DNA from: Duganella sp. Root336D2 | Lineage (GTDB): Bacteria > Pseudomonadota > Gammaproteobacteria > Burkholderiales > Burkholderiaceae_D | Direction: 5' to 3' | NCBI RefSeq assembly: GCF_001425005.1 | Contig: NZ_LMDB01000012.1 | Location: 715,407-779,406, forward strand | DNA length: 64,000 bases | Shown here: positions 36,057 to 44,297 of the stretch, piece after piece | Position numbering within the stretch: the first letter of the stretch is position 1 | Layout: every line of letters starts with the position of its first letter | The notes under the pieces: generated by a model | What the model was told of the DNA's origin: nothing | Seen by the model: the letters and a program-made list of their open reading frames with translations, nothing else | The model's database searches: none | Program-made: the position numbers and the translations under genes

Positions 36057-36736
36057 TTGCGCTGACCGGCATCACCAAGCAGTACCAGATGGGCGACCAG
36101 ACCGTGCATGCATTGCAGGGCGTCGACCTGCATATCGAGCGCAATGAACTGGTGGCCTTTATCGGCGCTTCCGGTTCCGGCAAGTCGACCATGATGAATA
36201 TCGTCGGCTGCCTGGATCGGCCAAGCAGCGGTACCTATTTCCTGAACGGGAAGGATGTGGCGACCATGGCCGGCGACGACCTGGCCCAGGTGCGCAACGA
36301 GGAAATCGGCTTCATCTTCCAGAGCTTCCACCTGCTGCCGCGCCATACGGCGCTGGACAATGTGGCGCAGCCGCTGATCTATCGCGGCATTCCACCTACG
36401 GAACGCAAACGCATGGCGCGCGAAGCGCTGGAGCATGTGGGGCTGGGCGAGCGCATGCACCATCGGCCGAACGAGCTGTCGGGCGGGCAGCGGCAACGGG
36501 TGGCGATTGCGCGCGCGCTGGTGGGCAAGCCGTCGATCCTGCTGGCCGACGAACCGACCGGCAACCTGGATTCGGCCACTACGCGCGAGATCATGGCGCT
36601 GATCAAGGACGTGCACCGCAACGGCCAGACCGTGGTGATGGTGACGCACGAACCGGACATCGCCGACCAATGCCAGCGCATCGTGCGCTTGCAGGATGGA
36701 CGTGTCCTGTCCGACCAGCGCGCGGCGGGGGCATAG
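36053..36736 (+). CDS. ABC transporter ATP-binding protein (LolD/MacB type)
   Basis: All nucleotide-binding motifs are present: Walker A GASGSGKST, signature LSGGQRQR, Walker B ILLADEPTG and the switch His in VMVTHEPD. The 227-residue length is that of a stand-alone LolD-like subunit. The GTG start overlaps the preceding stop (GTGA). It pairs with the permease that starts 3 bases later. Confidence 0.95.
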   Translation: MIALTGITKQYQMGDQTVHALQGVDLHIERNELVAFIGASGSGKSTMMNIVGCLDRPSSGTYFLNGKDVATMAGDDLAQVRNEEIGFIFQSFHLLPRHTALDNVAQPLIYRGIPPTERKRMAREALEHVGLGERMHHRPNELSGGQRQRVAIARALVGKPSILLADEPTGNLDSATTREIMALIKDVHRNGQTVVMVTHEPDIADQCQRIVRLQDGRVLSDQRAAGA

Positions 36737-36739
36737 GGC

Positions 36740-37963
36740 ATGTATATCTTTATCGAAGCACTGCGTTCGGCCATGGCGGCAATCCGGGCGCACCGCATGC
36801 GCAGCTTCCTCACGTCGCTGGGCATCATCATTGGCGTGGCCTCGGTGATCACCGTGATTTCACTGATCCAGGGCTTGTCGCAATCGATCACGCGCCAGTT
36901 CGAGGGCCTGGGTGGCAATGCATTGACGGTGCACGCGAAGAACGACTTCAAGGACGTCATGCGGGGCAAGGTCAACCACCTGCAGTTCGAAGACGTGGAG
37001 CAGTTGCGCGGGCACGTGGACGGCATTCGCGAATTGAGCCCGGCCTTCATGTTCCCTGGCGGCGAGATCCGCTACGGCAACCAGACTGCTTCCAGCCGCC
37101 AGCAGTTGGCGGTGACTGCGGCGTTCATGGAGGTGAATGGCAGCTATCCGCGGCTGGGGCGTTTCCTCAGCGAGCCCGATAATGCGGGTGCACGGCGCGT
37201 TTGCGTGGTCGGCGAAAAGATCATTGAAATGCTGCACTTGCCGGATAACCCGCTGGGAGAGTTCATCCAGTTCTCCGGCGAGTGGTTCAAGATTGTCGGC
37301 GTGCTGGAGAAGAAAGGCGAGATTCTGGGCATGTCGCAGGACGACCAGGTGCTGGTGCCGTTCCGTACCGGTCAAAGCCTGATCGGGAATACCCAAAAGC
37401 CGAGCATGTCGATCACGCTGTCGATCAACGACATTGGACGTACCGAAGAACTCAAGGAACGCATTGCCACGGTCATGCGGCAATCGCACCGCCTGCATGC
37501 CGAGCAGAAGGATGATTTCGAGATCCAGTCTTCCGACCAGTTCCTCAAGAGTTTCGAGACGGTGACCACCACGGTCACGCTGGTGATGGGCGGGGTGGTG
37601 GGCATTGCGCTGCTGGTGGGCGGCATCGGGATCATGAACATCATGCTGGTGTCGGTCAGCGAGCGCACGCGCGAAATCGGGATCTGCAAGGCGATCGGCG
37701 CGCGCAGCCGCGACATCCTGATGCAGTTCCTGATTGAAGCGGTGACCTTGTCGATGCTCGGCGGCGCCCTAGGCGTGCTGCTGGGATATGGCATGGGCCA
37801 TGCGATCGCCAGCGTGATTCCCGATTTCCCCGGCGCGTATGTGCCGTGGTGGGCGGTGGCATTGTCGGTCATATTCTCCGCCGGCGTAGGCGTAATCTTC
37901 GGCGTCCTGCCGGCCGCCAAAGCTGCCAAGCTCGACCCGATCGAGGCCCTGCGCTACGAGTAG
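36740..37963 (+). CDS. MacB-type ABC permease (FtsX family)
   Basis: The layout is one N-terminal helix (FLTSLGIIIGVASVITVISL), a large periplasmic MacB core domain (residues about 45-260) and three C-terminal helices with the FtsX signature (ERTREIGICKAIGARSRDIL). Such mechanotransmission transporters move substrates from the periplasm outward rather than through the membrane. With the adaptor and ATPase it forms a complete tripartite inner part. The substrate is unknown. Confidence 0.93.
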   Translation: MYIFIEALRSAMAAIRAHRMRSFLTSLGIIIGVASVITVISLIQGLSQSITRQFEGLGGNALTVHAKNDFKDVMRGKVNHLQFEDVEQLRGHVDGIRELSPAFMFPGGEIRYGNQTASSRQQLAVTAAFMEVNGSYPRLGRFLSEPDNAGARRVCVVGEKIIEMLHLPDNPLGEFIQFSGEWFKIVGVLEKKGEILGMSQDDQVLVPFRTGQSLIGNTQKPSMSITLSINDIGRTEELKERIATVMRQSHRLHAEQKDDFEIQSSDQFLKSFETVTTTVTLVMGGVVGIALLVGGIGIMNIMLVSVSERTREIGICKAIGARSRDILMQFLIEAVTLSMLGGALGVLLGYGMGHAIASVIPDFPGAYVPWWAVALSVIFSAGVGVIFGVLPAAKAAKLDPIEALRYE

Positions 37964-38020
37964 GCGGAAATTGAGGCTGCACAAAGAGTCTACACGCAGT
38001 ACCGCTATCCTTTGAGCAGG

Positions 38021-38060
38021 CGGGGTCTGACCCTTGGGTCAGACCCAGGTTTACCGGTTT
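38021..38060 (+). repeat. Left inverted repeat of the RAYT element (family A palindrome)
   Basis: These 40 bases are the reverse complement of 38679-38717 with one substitution and one single-base gap. Within it GGGTCTGACCC-TT-GGGTCAGACCC (38023-38046) is a perfect 11-bp palindrome with a 2-base centre, and ACCGGT lies toward the gene. It ends just before the AAAGGAG ribosome site of the RAYT gene. Confidence 0.9.
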
Positions 38061-38074
38061 AAAAGGAGCGCAAA

Positions 38075-38722
38075 ATGGTCCGTCCCCTCCGCAATTACCC
38101 CGCTGGAAGTTGCCTGCACATAGTTCAAAGAGGCGACAATCGCCGCACTTGTTTCCAAGACGAGCAAGACCGTCAACGGTACCTCGAACTCATGGAGCAT
38201 TATGGGAAAAAGTACTGCTGCGACCTGCATGCTTACGTCCTAATGAGCAATCACGTCCACATTTTGCTGACAGTGCGCGAACATAATGCCCAATCTTTAT
38301 TCATGAAGGACTTGTCGCAGCAGACAGCGCATTGGGTTCATATGCGGCAAGGCGGGTCGGGAACGATGTGGGATGGGAGGTATCACTCCTCTATTATCGA
38401 TAGCGATGCCTACCTCTTGGCCTGCCAGCGATACATTGAGCTCAATCCCGTGCGTGCGGGAATGGTAGAGTTGCCTTCAGCGTATAAATGGTCCAGCTAT
38501 CGGGCAAATGCAGAGGGCAGGGAAAGCTCCATTCTTACACCCCATCCGGTTTTTTTAGGACTAGGGAAGAATGACGCTGCTCGCCAGTTGGCATATCGGG
38601 CGCTGTTTGATATGCCGTTGTCTGAGAAGGAATTGCAGCGGATCCGATTTGCAGTGAAGAATGATTTTGCGCTTAGGAAAACCGGTAAACCAGGGTCTGA
38701 CCCAAGGGTCAGACCCGACTAA
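38075..38722 (+). CDS. REP-associated tyrosine transposase (RAYT, Y1_Tnp family)
   Basis: RAYTs are single-strand DNA transposases of the HUH superfamily, related to IS200/IS605 TnpA, that act on REP palindromes. The HUH motif is His60-Val-His62 in LMSNHVHILL and the candidate nucleophile is Tyr120 in CQRYIELNPVRAGMV. The 215-residue length fits. The last 14 codons lie inside the right inverted repeat, so the C-terminus GKPGSDPRVRPD is repeat-derived. Base composition is lower in GC (about 47-55% in three rows counted) than the neighbours, a sign of transfer. The stop overlaps the spoT stop by 4 bases. Confidence 0.92.
   Translation: MVRPLRNYPAGSCLHIVQRGDNRRTCFQDEQDRQRYLELMEHYGKKYCCDLHAYVLMSNHVHILLTVREHNAQSLFMKDLSQQTAHWVHMRQGGSGTMWDGRYHSSIIDSDAYLLACQRYIELNPVRAGMVELPSAYKWSSYRANAEGRESSILTPHPVFLGLGKNDAARQLAYRALFDMPLSEKELQRIRFAVKNDFALRKTGKPGSDPRVRPD
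38679..38717 (-). repeat. Right inverted repeat of the RAYT element (family A palindrome)
   Basis: This is the mate of 38021-38060. It holds GGGTCTGACCC-AA-GGGTCAGACCC at 38693-38716. It codes for the C-terminal tail of the RAYT protein and ends two bases before the spoT stop codon, so it may also serve as the spoT transcript end. No target-site duplication is evident outside the repeats. Confidence 0.9.
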
Positions 38723-40998
38723 GCGCGCTCGCGGGTGACGCGGTTGACGCCTGCGACTTTTCTGACGTTGCGGATCAGGGCCGCTAAATGCACGCGGTCT
38801 TTCACCTGGATCGTGAAGCGGAGCTGGTGCAGGACGTGCTCGCGGTCTTCATCCATCCCGACGAAGGTGATGTTGCCGTCGCTTTCGCCGATTTCGGCGG
38901 CGACGCGCGCCAGAATACCCTTCTCATTATTGATGATCAGGCGGATGCGGCTGTCGAAGCGGCGGTTGATTTCGGTGCCCCATTTGACCGCGATCCAGCG
39001 TTCCGGTTCTTTCTGCTTCGAACGCTTGGCCACCGAGCAGTCGCCGGTGTGCACCTGCAAGCCCTGGTCGCGCCGCAACTGGCCGACGATATGGTCGCCC
39101 GGAATCGGCAGGCAGCATGGCGCCAGCTGCACCGACACGCCTTCGCTGCCGTAGATCGTGACCGGGTCGAGTTCTTTCGAGCTGGTGTGCTCGATCGGAG
39201 CGCTGGCCGATTCGCCGCCCAGCAGGCCGAAGATGTGGCGTGCCACCAGCGCGGCCATGCGCTTGCCGATGCCGATGTCGGCATACAGTTCTTCCATCGA
39301 CTTGGCCGAGGATTCGTTCAGCAGGCGTTCTATCAGCGGCGCCGGCAATTCGCCCGGCACATTGATCGCATCCAGCGCCTGCGCCAGCAATTGCCTGCCG
39401 AGGCCGATCGATTCCGGCAGGTTGATGGTGCGCAGGTGGTGGCGGATGGCGGAGCGCGCCTTGCCGGTACGAACGAAGGACAGCCAGGTCGGGCTCGGGC
39501 GCGAGCTCGGGTCGGTGACGATTTCCACGATATCGCCGTTGCGCAGTTCGGTGCGCAACTGGGCTGCTTCGCCGTTGATGTTGACCGATACCGTATGGTC
39601 GCCGATCCCGGTGTGGATCGAATACGCGAAGTCGATCGGCGTGGCGCCGCGCGGCAGCGCGATGATCTTCGATTTCGGCGTGAACACGTAGACCGAGTCG
39701 GGGAACAGGTCGACCTTGACGTGCTCCAGGAATTCGGCCGAGTCGCCGGTCTGCTGCTGGATGTCGAGCAGCGACTGCAGCCAGGCGTGCGTGCGCTGCT
39801 GCATGTCCGAGATATTGGCGTCGTTGCTCTTGTACAGCCAGTGCGCCGCCACGCCCGATTCGGCGGTGCGGTGCATTTCCTGGGTGCGGATCTGGAATTC
39901 CACCGGGGTACCGTAGGGGCCGATCAGCGTGGTGTGCAGCGACTGGTAGCCGTTCAGCTTGCGGATCGCGATGTAGTCCTTGAATTTGCCCGGCATCGGC
40001 TTGTACAGCGAGTGCAGGGTGCCCAGCGCCACATAGCAGTTCGGGAAGCTGTCGACCACCACGCGGAAGCCATACACGTCCAGCACCTGCGAGAACGACA
40101 GGTGCTTGGAGCGCATCTTCTTGTAGATGCCGTACAGGGTCTTTTCGCGGCCGTAGACTTCGGCCTCGATGCCTGCCATCGACAGGGTGTTCTTCACCGC
40201 GTCCAGGATCTTCGACACCACCTCGCGCCGGTTGCCGCGTGCCGCCTTCACGGCCTTGTGCAGCACGTGGTAGCGCACCGGGTACAGGTGGGAGAAGGAC
40301 AGGTCCTGCAGTTCGCGGTAGATGTTGTTCAGGCCAAGGCGGTGCGCGATCGGCACGTAGACTTCCATCGTCTCGGCCGCGATACGGCGCTTCTTGGCCG
40401 GCACCATCACTTCCAGCGTGCGCATATTGTGCAGGCGGTCGGCCAGCTTGATCAGGATCACGCGCACGTCCGAGGCCATGGCCAGCAGCATCTTGCGGAA
40501 GTTTTCCGCCTGCGCTTCGATCTGGCTCTGGAACTCGATCTTTTCCAGCTTGGACAAGCCATCGACCAGGTGCGCCACCTGGGCGCCGAAGCGTTCGATC
40601 AGCTCGTCCTTCTTGACGTCCTGGTCTTCCATCACATCGTGCAGCAGCGCGGCCATGATGGCTTGCGCGTCCAGTTTCCACTCGGTGCAGATCTCGGCCA
40701 CCGCGATCGGATGGGAAATATACGGCTCGCCCGACTTGCGGACCTGGCCCAGGTGCATCTCGTCCGAGAAGCGATAGGCTTCCTTGACCTTTTTCAGGTC
40801 GGCCTCGCCCATGTACTCGGCGAGCTTTTCGGTCAGGTGGGTGATGGTCGCAACGCCTGTGGCCACGGTTGGCGCGGCTAGTGCAGAAGTGGAAACTGTT
40901 GGTGCAGAAACGTCAACGCCCGGCTGTTGCTTAGCCGGGCGCCGTGCCCGCCGTGCGGGCTGTTCGCTGATGTTGGGATCGGCGGAAGTCTGGTTCAT
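38719..40998 (-). CDS. spoT: Bifunctional (p)ppGpp synthase/hydrolase SpoT
   Basis: This 759-residue RelA/SpoT enzyme has the HD hydrolase domain intact (SHPIAVAEI and ALLHDVMED), the synthase domain (YGREKTLYGIYKKMRSKHLS and YGFRVVVDSFPNCY), a TGS domain (PRGATPIDFAYSIHTGIGDH) and a C-terminal ACT domain. The intact HD motif means SpoT/Rel type rather than RelA. It is the third gene of the minus-strand run gmk-rpoZ-spoT. An extra N-terminal 50 residues are Ala/Thr-rich. Confidence 0.96.
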   Translation of the reverse strand: MNQTSADPNISEQPARRARRPAKQQPGVDVSAPTVSTSALAAPTVATGVATITHLTEKLAEYMGEADLKKVKEAYRFSDEMHLGQVRKSGEPYISHPIAVAEICTEWKLDAQAIMAALLHDVMEDQDVKKDELIERFGAQVAHLVDGLSKLEKIEFQSQIEAQAENFRKMLLAMASDVRVILIKLADRLHNMRTLEVMVPAKKRRIAAETMEVYVPIAHRLGLNNIYRELQDLSFSHLYPVRYHVLHKAVKAARGNRREVVSKILDAVKNTLSMAGIEAEVYGREKTLYGIYKKMRSKHLSFSQVLDVYGFRVVVDSFPNCYVALGTLHSLYKPMPGKFKDYIAIRKLNGYQSLHTTLIGPYGTPVEFQIRTQEMHRTAESGVAAHWLYKSNDANISDMQQRTHAWLQSLLDIQQQTGDSAEFLEHVKVDLFPDSVYVFTPKSKIIALPRGATPIDFAYSIHTGIGDHTVSVNINGEAAQLRTELRNGDIVEIVTDPSSRPSPTWLSFVRTGKARSAIRHHLRTINLPESIGLGRQLLAQALDAINVPGELPAPLIERLLNESSAKSMEELYADIGIGKRMAALVARHIFGLLGGESASAPIEHTSSKELDPVTIYGSEGVSVQLAPCCLPIPGDHIVGQLRRDQGLQVHTGDCSVAKRSKQKEPERWIAVKWGTEINRRFDSRIRLIINNEKGILARVAAEIGESDGNITFVGMDEDREHVLHQLRFTIQVKDRVHLAALIRNVRKVAGVNRVTRERA

Positions 40999-41022
40999 AT
41001 CGGGAACAAAAAGGTTCCCAGC

Positions 41023-41226
41023 TTACATAGGGACCTTTTTCAGCATTTCCAGGCCTACTTTGCCGGCGGCGATTTCACGCAGGGCGACGACGGTTGGCTT
41101 GTCCTTGGCTTCGACCTTAGGGGTGTGGCCTTGCAGCAGCTGGCGTGCGCGGTAGGTGGCTGCCAGGGTCAGCTGGAAGCGGTTAGGGACATTTTTCAGG
41201 CAATCTTCAATAGTAATACGGGCCAT
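41023..41226 (-). CDS. rpoZ: RNA polymerase omega subunit RpoZ
   Basis: The 67-residue protein starts [20 protein letters not shown], the invariant omega N-terminus, and contains [14 protein letters not shown]. Omega helps RNA polymerase assembly and is part of a ppGpp binding site. The ATG at 41226 has AGGAG upstream; the longer open frame before it is not protein-like. Its neighbours are gmk and spoT, the classic order. Confidence 0.96.
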   Translation of the reverse strand: MARITIEDCLKNVPNRFQLTLAATYRARQLLQGHTPKVEAKDKPTVVALREIAAGKVGLEMLKKVPM

Positions 41227-41267
41227 GCTTAACTCCTGGGTAAATGCGGTACTTGATGTGTCAGTGA

Positions 41268-41909
41268 TTATTCTGCGTGGTCGGCGTGGATGCCCAGCTC
41301 GGACATCAACCTGGCATTGCGGGCGGCTTGTTGCGCAAACCGGCAACGGGCCGATCGGACGATCGCGCTTAGCTCCGACAAGGCGACCGGGAACTCTTCG
41401 TTGATAATAACATACTCAAACTCGGGCGCGTGGGCGATTTCGCCCCCCGCAGCCAGCAGGCGGCGGTTGATCACATGCACTTCGTCCTGGCCGCGCTTGT
41501 GCAGTCGTTCTTCCAGCGCCGCGAACGATGGCGGCAGGATGAAGATGCCGGCCGCTTGCGGGAATTGCTTCTTGACCTGGCGCGCGCCCTGCCAATCGAT
41601 CTCCAGCAGGATGTCGGTGCCGGCCTTCATTTGCTCTTCCACGAAGATGCGCGAAGTGCCGTAGTAATTGCCGTGCACTTCGGCCCATTCCAGGAACTCG
41701 CCTTCAGCAGCACGCTTGCGGAAGTCTTCGGCCGTGGTGAAGAAGTACTCGCGGCCATGCTGCTCGCCCGGACGCGGCTGGCGCGTGGTGGTCGAGATCG
41801 ACAGCTTGATGGCCGGTTCCTGTGCCAGCAGGGCATTGACCAGCGTAGATTTGCCGGCGCCGGATGGTGCAGCAACCATGAACAGGCTGCCGGAAAAATG
41901 TTGGCTCAT
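41268..41909 (-). CDS. gmk: Guanylate kinase
   Basis: Gmk phosphorylates GMP to GDP with ATP. The P-loop is [10 protein letters not shown], followed by [19 protein letters not shown] (GMP binding) and [13 protein letters not shown]. The ATG at 41909 gives 213 residues, the usual size, beginning [17 protein letters not shown]. The longer open frame contains 31 codons without similarity. The promoter must lie in the 122-base region shared with the divergent TetR gene. Confidence 0.96.
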   Translation of the reverse strand: MSQHFSGSLFMVAAPSGAGKSTLVNALLAQEPAIKLSISTTTRQPRPGEQHGREYFFTTAEDFRKRAAEGEFLEWAEVHGNYYGTSRIFVEEQMKAGTDILLEIDWQGARQVKKQFPQAAGIFILPPSFAALEERLHKRGQDEVHVINRRLLAAGGEIAHAPEFEYVIINEEFPVALSELSAIVRSARCRFAQQAARNARLMSELGIHADHAE

Positions 41910-41995
41910 TTGCAATTCTCGAAAACTAGGCTGTCGCCCAAAGAAGCATTTTACCAAGGAGCAAGCAGAGTTGAAACCCGGTGTGCAGGCCGTTC

Positions 41996-42022
41996 TTGAC
42001 ACTGGACCGACCGGTCTATAGA
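41996..42022 (+). promoter_or_regulatory. Promoter with TetR-type operator upstream of the TetR gene
   Basis: TTGACA (41996-42001) and TATAGA (42017-42022) are 15 bases apart. Between them lies GACCGACCGGTC, whose last 8 bases GACCGGTC (42009-42016) are a perfect palindrome; with the next bases it reads TAGACCGGTCGGTC on the other strand. A repressor bound here would cover the promoter, consistent with autoregulation of the TetR-hydrolase pair. Confidence 0.6.
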
Positions 42023-42031
42023 GTAAACCGC

Positions 42032-42616
42032 ATGAGCACGCAAACCCTCACCACCCGCGAACGCCTGATCAACGCCATGATCACCACGTTGCAGCACCGC
42101 GGCCTGCATGGCGCCGGCCTGAGCGAGATCCTGGCCACCGCCAAGGCGCCGAAAGGCGTGATGTACCACCATTTCCCCGGCGGTAAAGACCAACTGGCCG
42201 TGGCCGCCATTGAAGCCACATTCAGTTTCCTGGTCCATAAGCTCGACAGCTATATGGAGCGCGAAGCCGATGTCGTCACCGCGCTACAAGCCTGGATCCT
42301 GCGCGCCCTGCGCGGCCTGGACGACAGCGCGTTCGAACTGGGCTGCCCGTTGGCTGCCGTGGCGCTGGAGTCCACTGCCGACGACGTCGGGATCCGGACC
42401 GCGCTGAAAACCGGTTTCGCCGCCCTGCGTGGCCGCATGGCCGACGCCCTCGAGCAGGCCGGCCACGAGCGTCACCGCGCCGAAGGCATCGCCGCCCTGA
42501 TCCTCGCCGCTTACGAAGGCGGCCTGTTGCAAGCCCGGGTGGCGGGCGACACCGCGCCGATGGTGCAAACCATGGATGCCCTGATGCCAATGTTGAAAGT
42601 TGAGAAAAGAACATGA
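42032..42616 (+). CDS. TetR-family transcriptional regulator (LmrA/YxaF-like)
   Basis: The N-terminal helix-turn-helix is [20 protein letters not shown], typical of TetR proteins, and the C-terminal ligand domain contains [18 protein letters not shown], typical of the LmrA/YxaF group. The ATG at 42032 gives 194 residues. It lies just after a GACCGGTC palindrome that is probably its own operator. Its stop overlaps the hydrolase start (ATGA), so the two are co-expressed and the hydrolase is the likely target. Confidence 0.9.
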   Translation: MSTQTLTTRERLINAMITTLQHRGLHGAGLSEILATAKAPKGVMYHHFPGGKDQLAVAAIEATFSFLVHKLDSYMEREADVVTALQAWILRALRGLDDSAFELGCPLAAVALESTADDVGIRTALKTGFAALRGRMADALEQAGHERHRAEGIAALILAAYEGGLLQARVAGDTAPMVQTMDALMPMLKVEKRT

Positions 42617-43497
42617 GCCATATGCCTGCCGCCGTCTTGCTGCTGGCGGAAAAACTGGAACTGCGCGCAGTCGACGGCTACCCGCTGTCGGCCATGCGCT
42701 ACCGCGCCCGCGGCCCGGAGAAGGCACGCTTGCTGGTGGCCGGCGCCACCGGCGTGCCGCAAGCCTTCTACCGCCGCTTCGCCGAATTCGCGGCAGGGCA
42801 GGGTTACACGGTGCTGACCTTCGATTACCGCGGCGTCGGCGGCTCGGCGCCGAAAACCCTGCGCGGCTTCGAGGCCAGCTTCCTCGACTGGGCGCGGCTG
42901 GACCTGAACGCCGTCATCGAATTCTTCGCGCCTGCCGACAGCACGCCGCTGTACATGGTGGGTCATTCTTACGGCGGCCATGCGCTGGGCCTGGTGCCGA
43001 ACCATGCGAAATTTGCCGGCGTCTACCTGTTCGGCGTCGGCGCCGGGTGGCATGGCTGGATGCCGCGCCTGGAACGCCTGCGCGTGCTGGCCATGTGGCA
43101 CGTGATCGGCCCGCTTGTCACGCGCTGGAAGGGGCGCCTGGCCTGGAGCAAGCTGGGCATGGGCGAGGACCTGCCGCTGGGCGTGTACCGCCAGTGGAAA
43201 CACTGGTGCAAATTCCCGCGCTACTTCCTGGATGACCCGCAAGTGCCGGAGATTGCGGAGGGCTTCGCGACAGTGCGCACGCCGATCCTGGCCCTGAACG
43301 CGACGGACGACCTGTGGGCGCCGCCGCTGTCGCGCGATGCGCTGATGTCCGGCTACCGCAACGCGCCATGGCATGGCGTGGATATCGACCCGGCCGCCTC
43401 AGGCCTGGGCAAGCTTGGGCACATGGGCTACTTCCGCCAGCATGCCCAGCCGCTGTGGGTACGCACGCTGGAATGGTTCGACGGACTGGCGCGTTAA
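42613..43497 (+). CDS. Alpha/beta hydrolase
   Basis: The nucleophile elbow GHSYGG places the catalytic Ser at residue 119; Asp in NATDDLWAPP and His in GHMGYFR complete the triad. FDYRGVGGSAP is the usual strand-loop before it. Length is 294 with no signal peptide, so it is cytosolic. It is translationally coupled to a TetR repressor, which suggests induction by a xenobiotic or lipid-like ester, but the substrate is unknown. Its stop overlaps the convergent DUF72 stop (GTTAAC). Confidence 0.88.
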   Translation: MSHMPAAVLLLAEKLELRAVDGYPLSAMRYRARGPEKARLLVAGATGVPQAFYRRFAEFAAGQGYTVLTFDYRGVGGSAPKTLRGFEASFLDWARLDLNAVIEFFAPADSTPLYMVGHSYGGHALGLVPNHAKFAGVYLFGVGAGWHGWMPRLERLRVLAMWHVIGPLVTRWKGRLAWSKLGMGEDLPLGVYRQWKHWCKFPRYFLDDPQVPEIAEGFATVRTPILALNATDDLWAPPLSRDALMSGYRNAPWHGVDIDPAASGLGKLGHMGYFRQHAQPLWVRTLEWFDGLAR

Positions 43498-44243
43498 CGC
43501 TTCTTGCCCAGCACGCGCAGCAGCTCCTGCGCTGCCGCCGGCGCACGCTCCTTGGCGCCATTGATGAAGTAGACAAACACGTCGCGTTTGCCGTCGCCGG
43601 TCCACTCCTGTGCCTGGGCCGCCCACTTCTTCAAGGCAGGCCTGGTGTAGCCGGTGGCAATCGCGCTTTGCGCATCCATCAAACGCGCATAGACGAAATC
43701 GCCTGTCACTTCCGCGAAATTGGGAAACTTGGGTGTATCGGTGATCACAGTCGCGACCTTGTATTTGCGCGCCAGCTTCAGGTACTCCGGGCACATGAAG
43801 CTGTCGTGGCGCGCGTCCAGCACGTGCTGCAGCTTGCGCTTGCCCAGCTTCTTTGGCAGCAGCTTGAAAAAAGTTTCCAGGTCGTCGGGGTCGAAGCGCT
43901 TGGTGGCGGCCAATTGCCACAGGATCGGGCCAAGCTTGTCGCCCAATTCCGTCAAACCGCTATCCATGAAGCGTTCGATCGATTCCCCCGCCTCGCCCAG
44001 CACCTTGCGATTGGTCGCGTAGCGCGAAGCCTTCACCGCAAACACGAAATTATCCGGCGTGCGCTCGGCCCAGCCGGCGAAATGCTCCGGCTTGGCATTG
44101 CGGTAGAAGGTGCCGTTGATCTCGATGCTGGTCAGCACGCTGCTGGCGTATTCCAGCGCGCGCTTGAGGGGAACTTCGGGCGGGTAAAATGTGTCGCGCC
44201 AGGGAGCAAAGTCCCAGCCGCCGATGCCAACGCGAATGTTCAT
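43494..44243 (-). CDS. DUF72 family protein (YecE type)
   Basis: The start MNIRVGIGGWDFAPWRDTFY and the motifs SSVLTSIEINGTFYRNAKPE and VYFINGAKERAPAAA are typical of the DUF72 family, a TIM-barrel-like fold of unknown activity. The ATG at 44243 gives 249 residues, within the family range; eleven further upstream codons of the frame are not conserved. The gene is divergent from the M20 peptidase. Confidence 0.9.
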   Translation of the reverse strand: MNIRVGIGGWDFAPWRDTFYPPEVPLKRALEYASSVLTSIEINGTFYRNAKPEHFAGWAERTPDNFVFAVKASRYATNRKVLGEAGESIERFMDSGLTELGDKLGPILWQLAATKRFDPDDLETFFKLLPKKLGKRKLQHVLDARHDSFMCPEYLKLARKYKVATVITDTPKFPNFAEVTGDFVYARLMDAQSAIATGYTRPALKKWAAQAQEWTGDGKRDVFVYFINGAKERAPAAAQELLRVLGKKR

Positions 44244-44297
44244 TTCAATTTTCCGTAGTAGAGTTGTTGCGAACACACCTCAAGGAGGATGCCAGAA

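Noticed and set aside
38021..38722. Classical insertion sequence with target-site duplication
   Set aside because: No direct repeat is visible outside the inverted repeats, and the protein is a RAYT rather than an IS200-type or DDE transposase.
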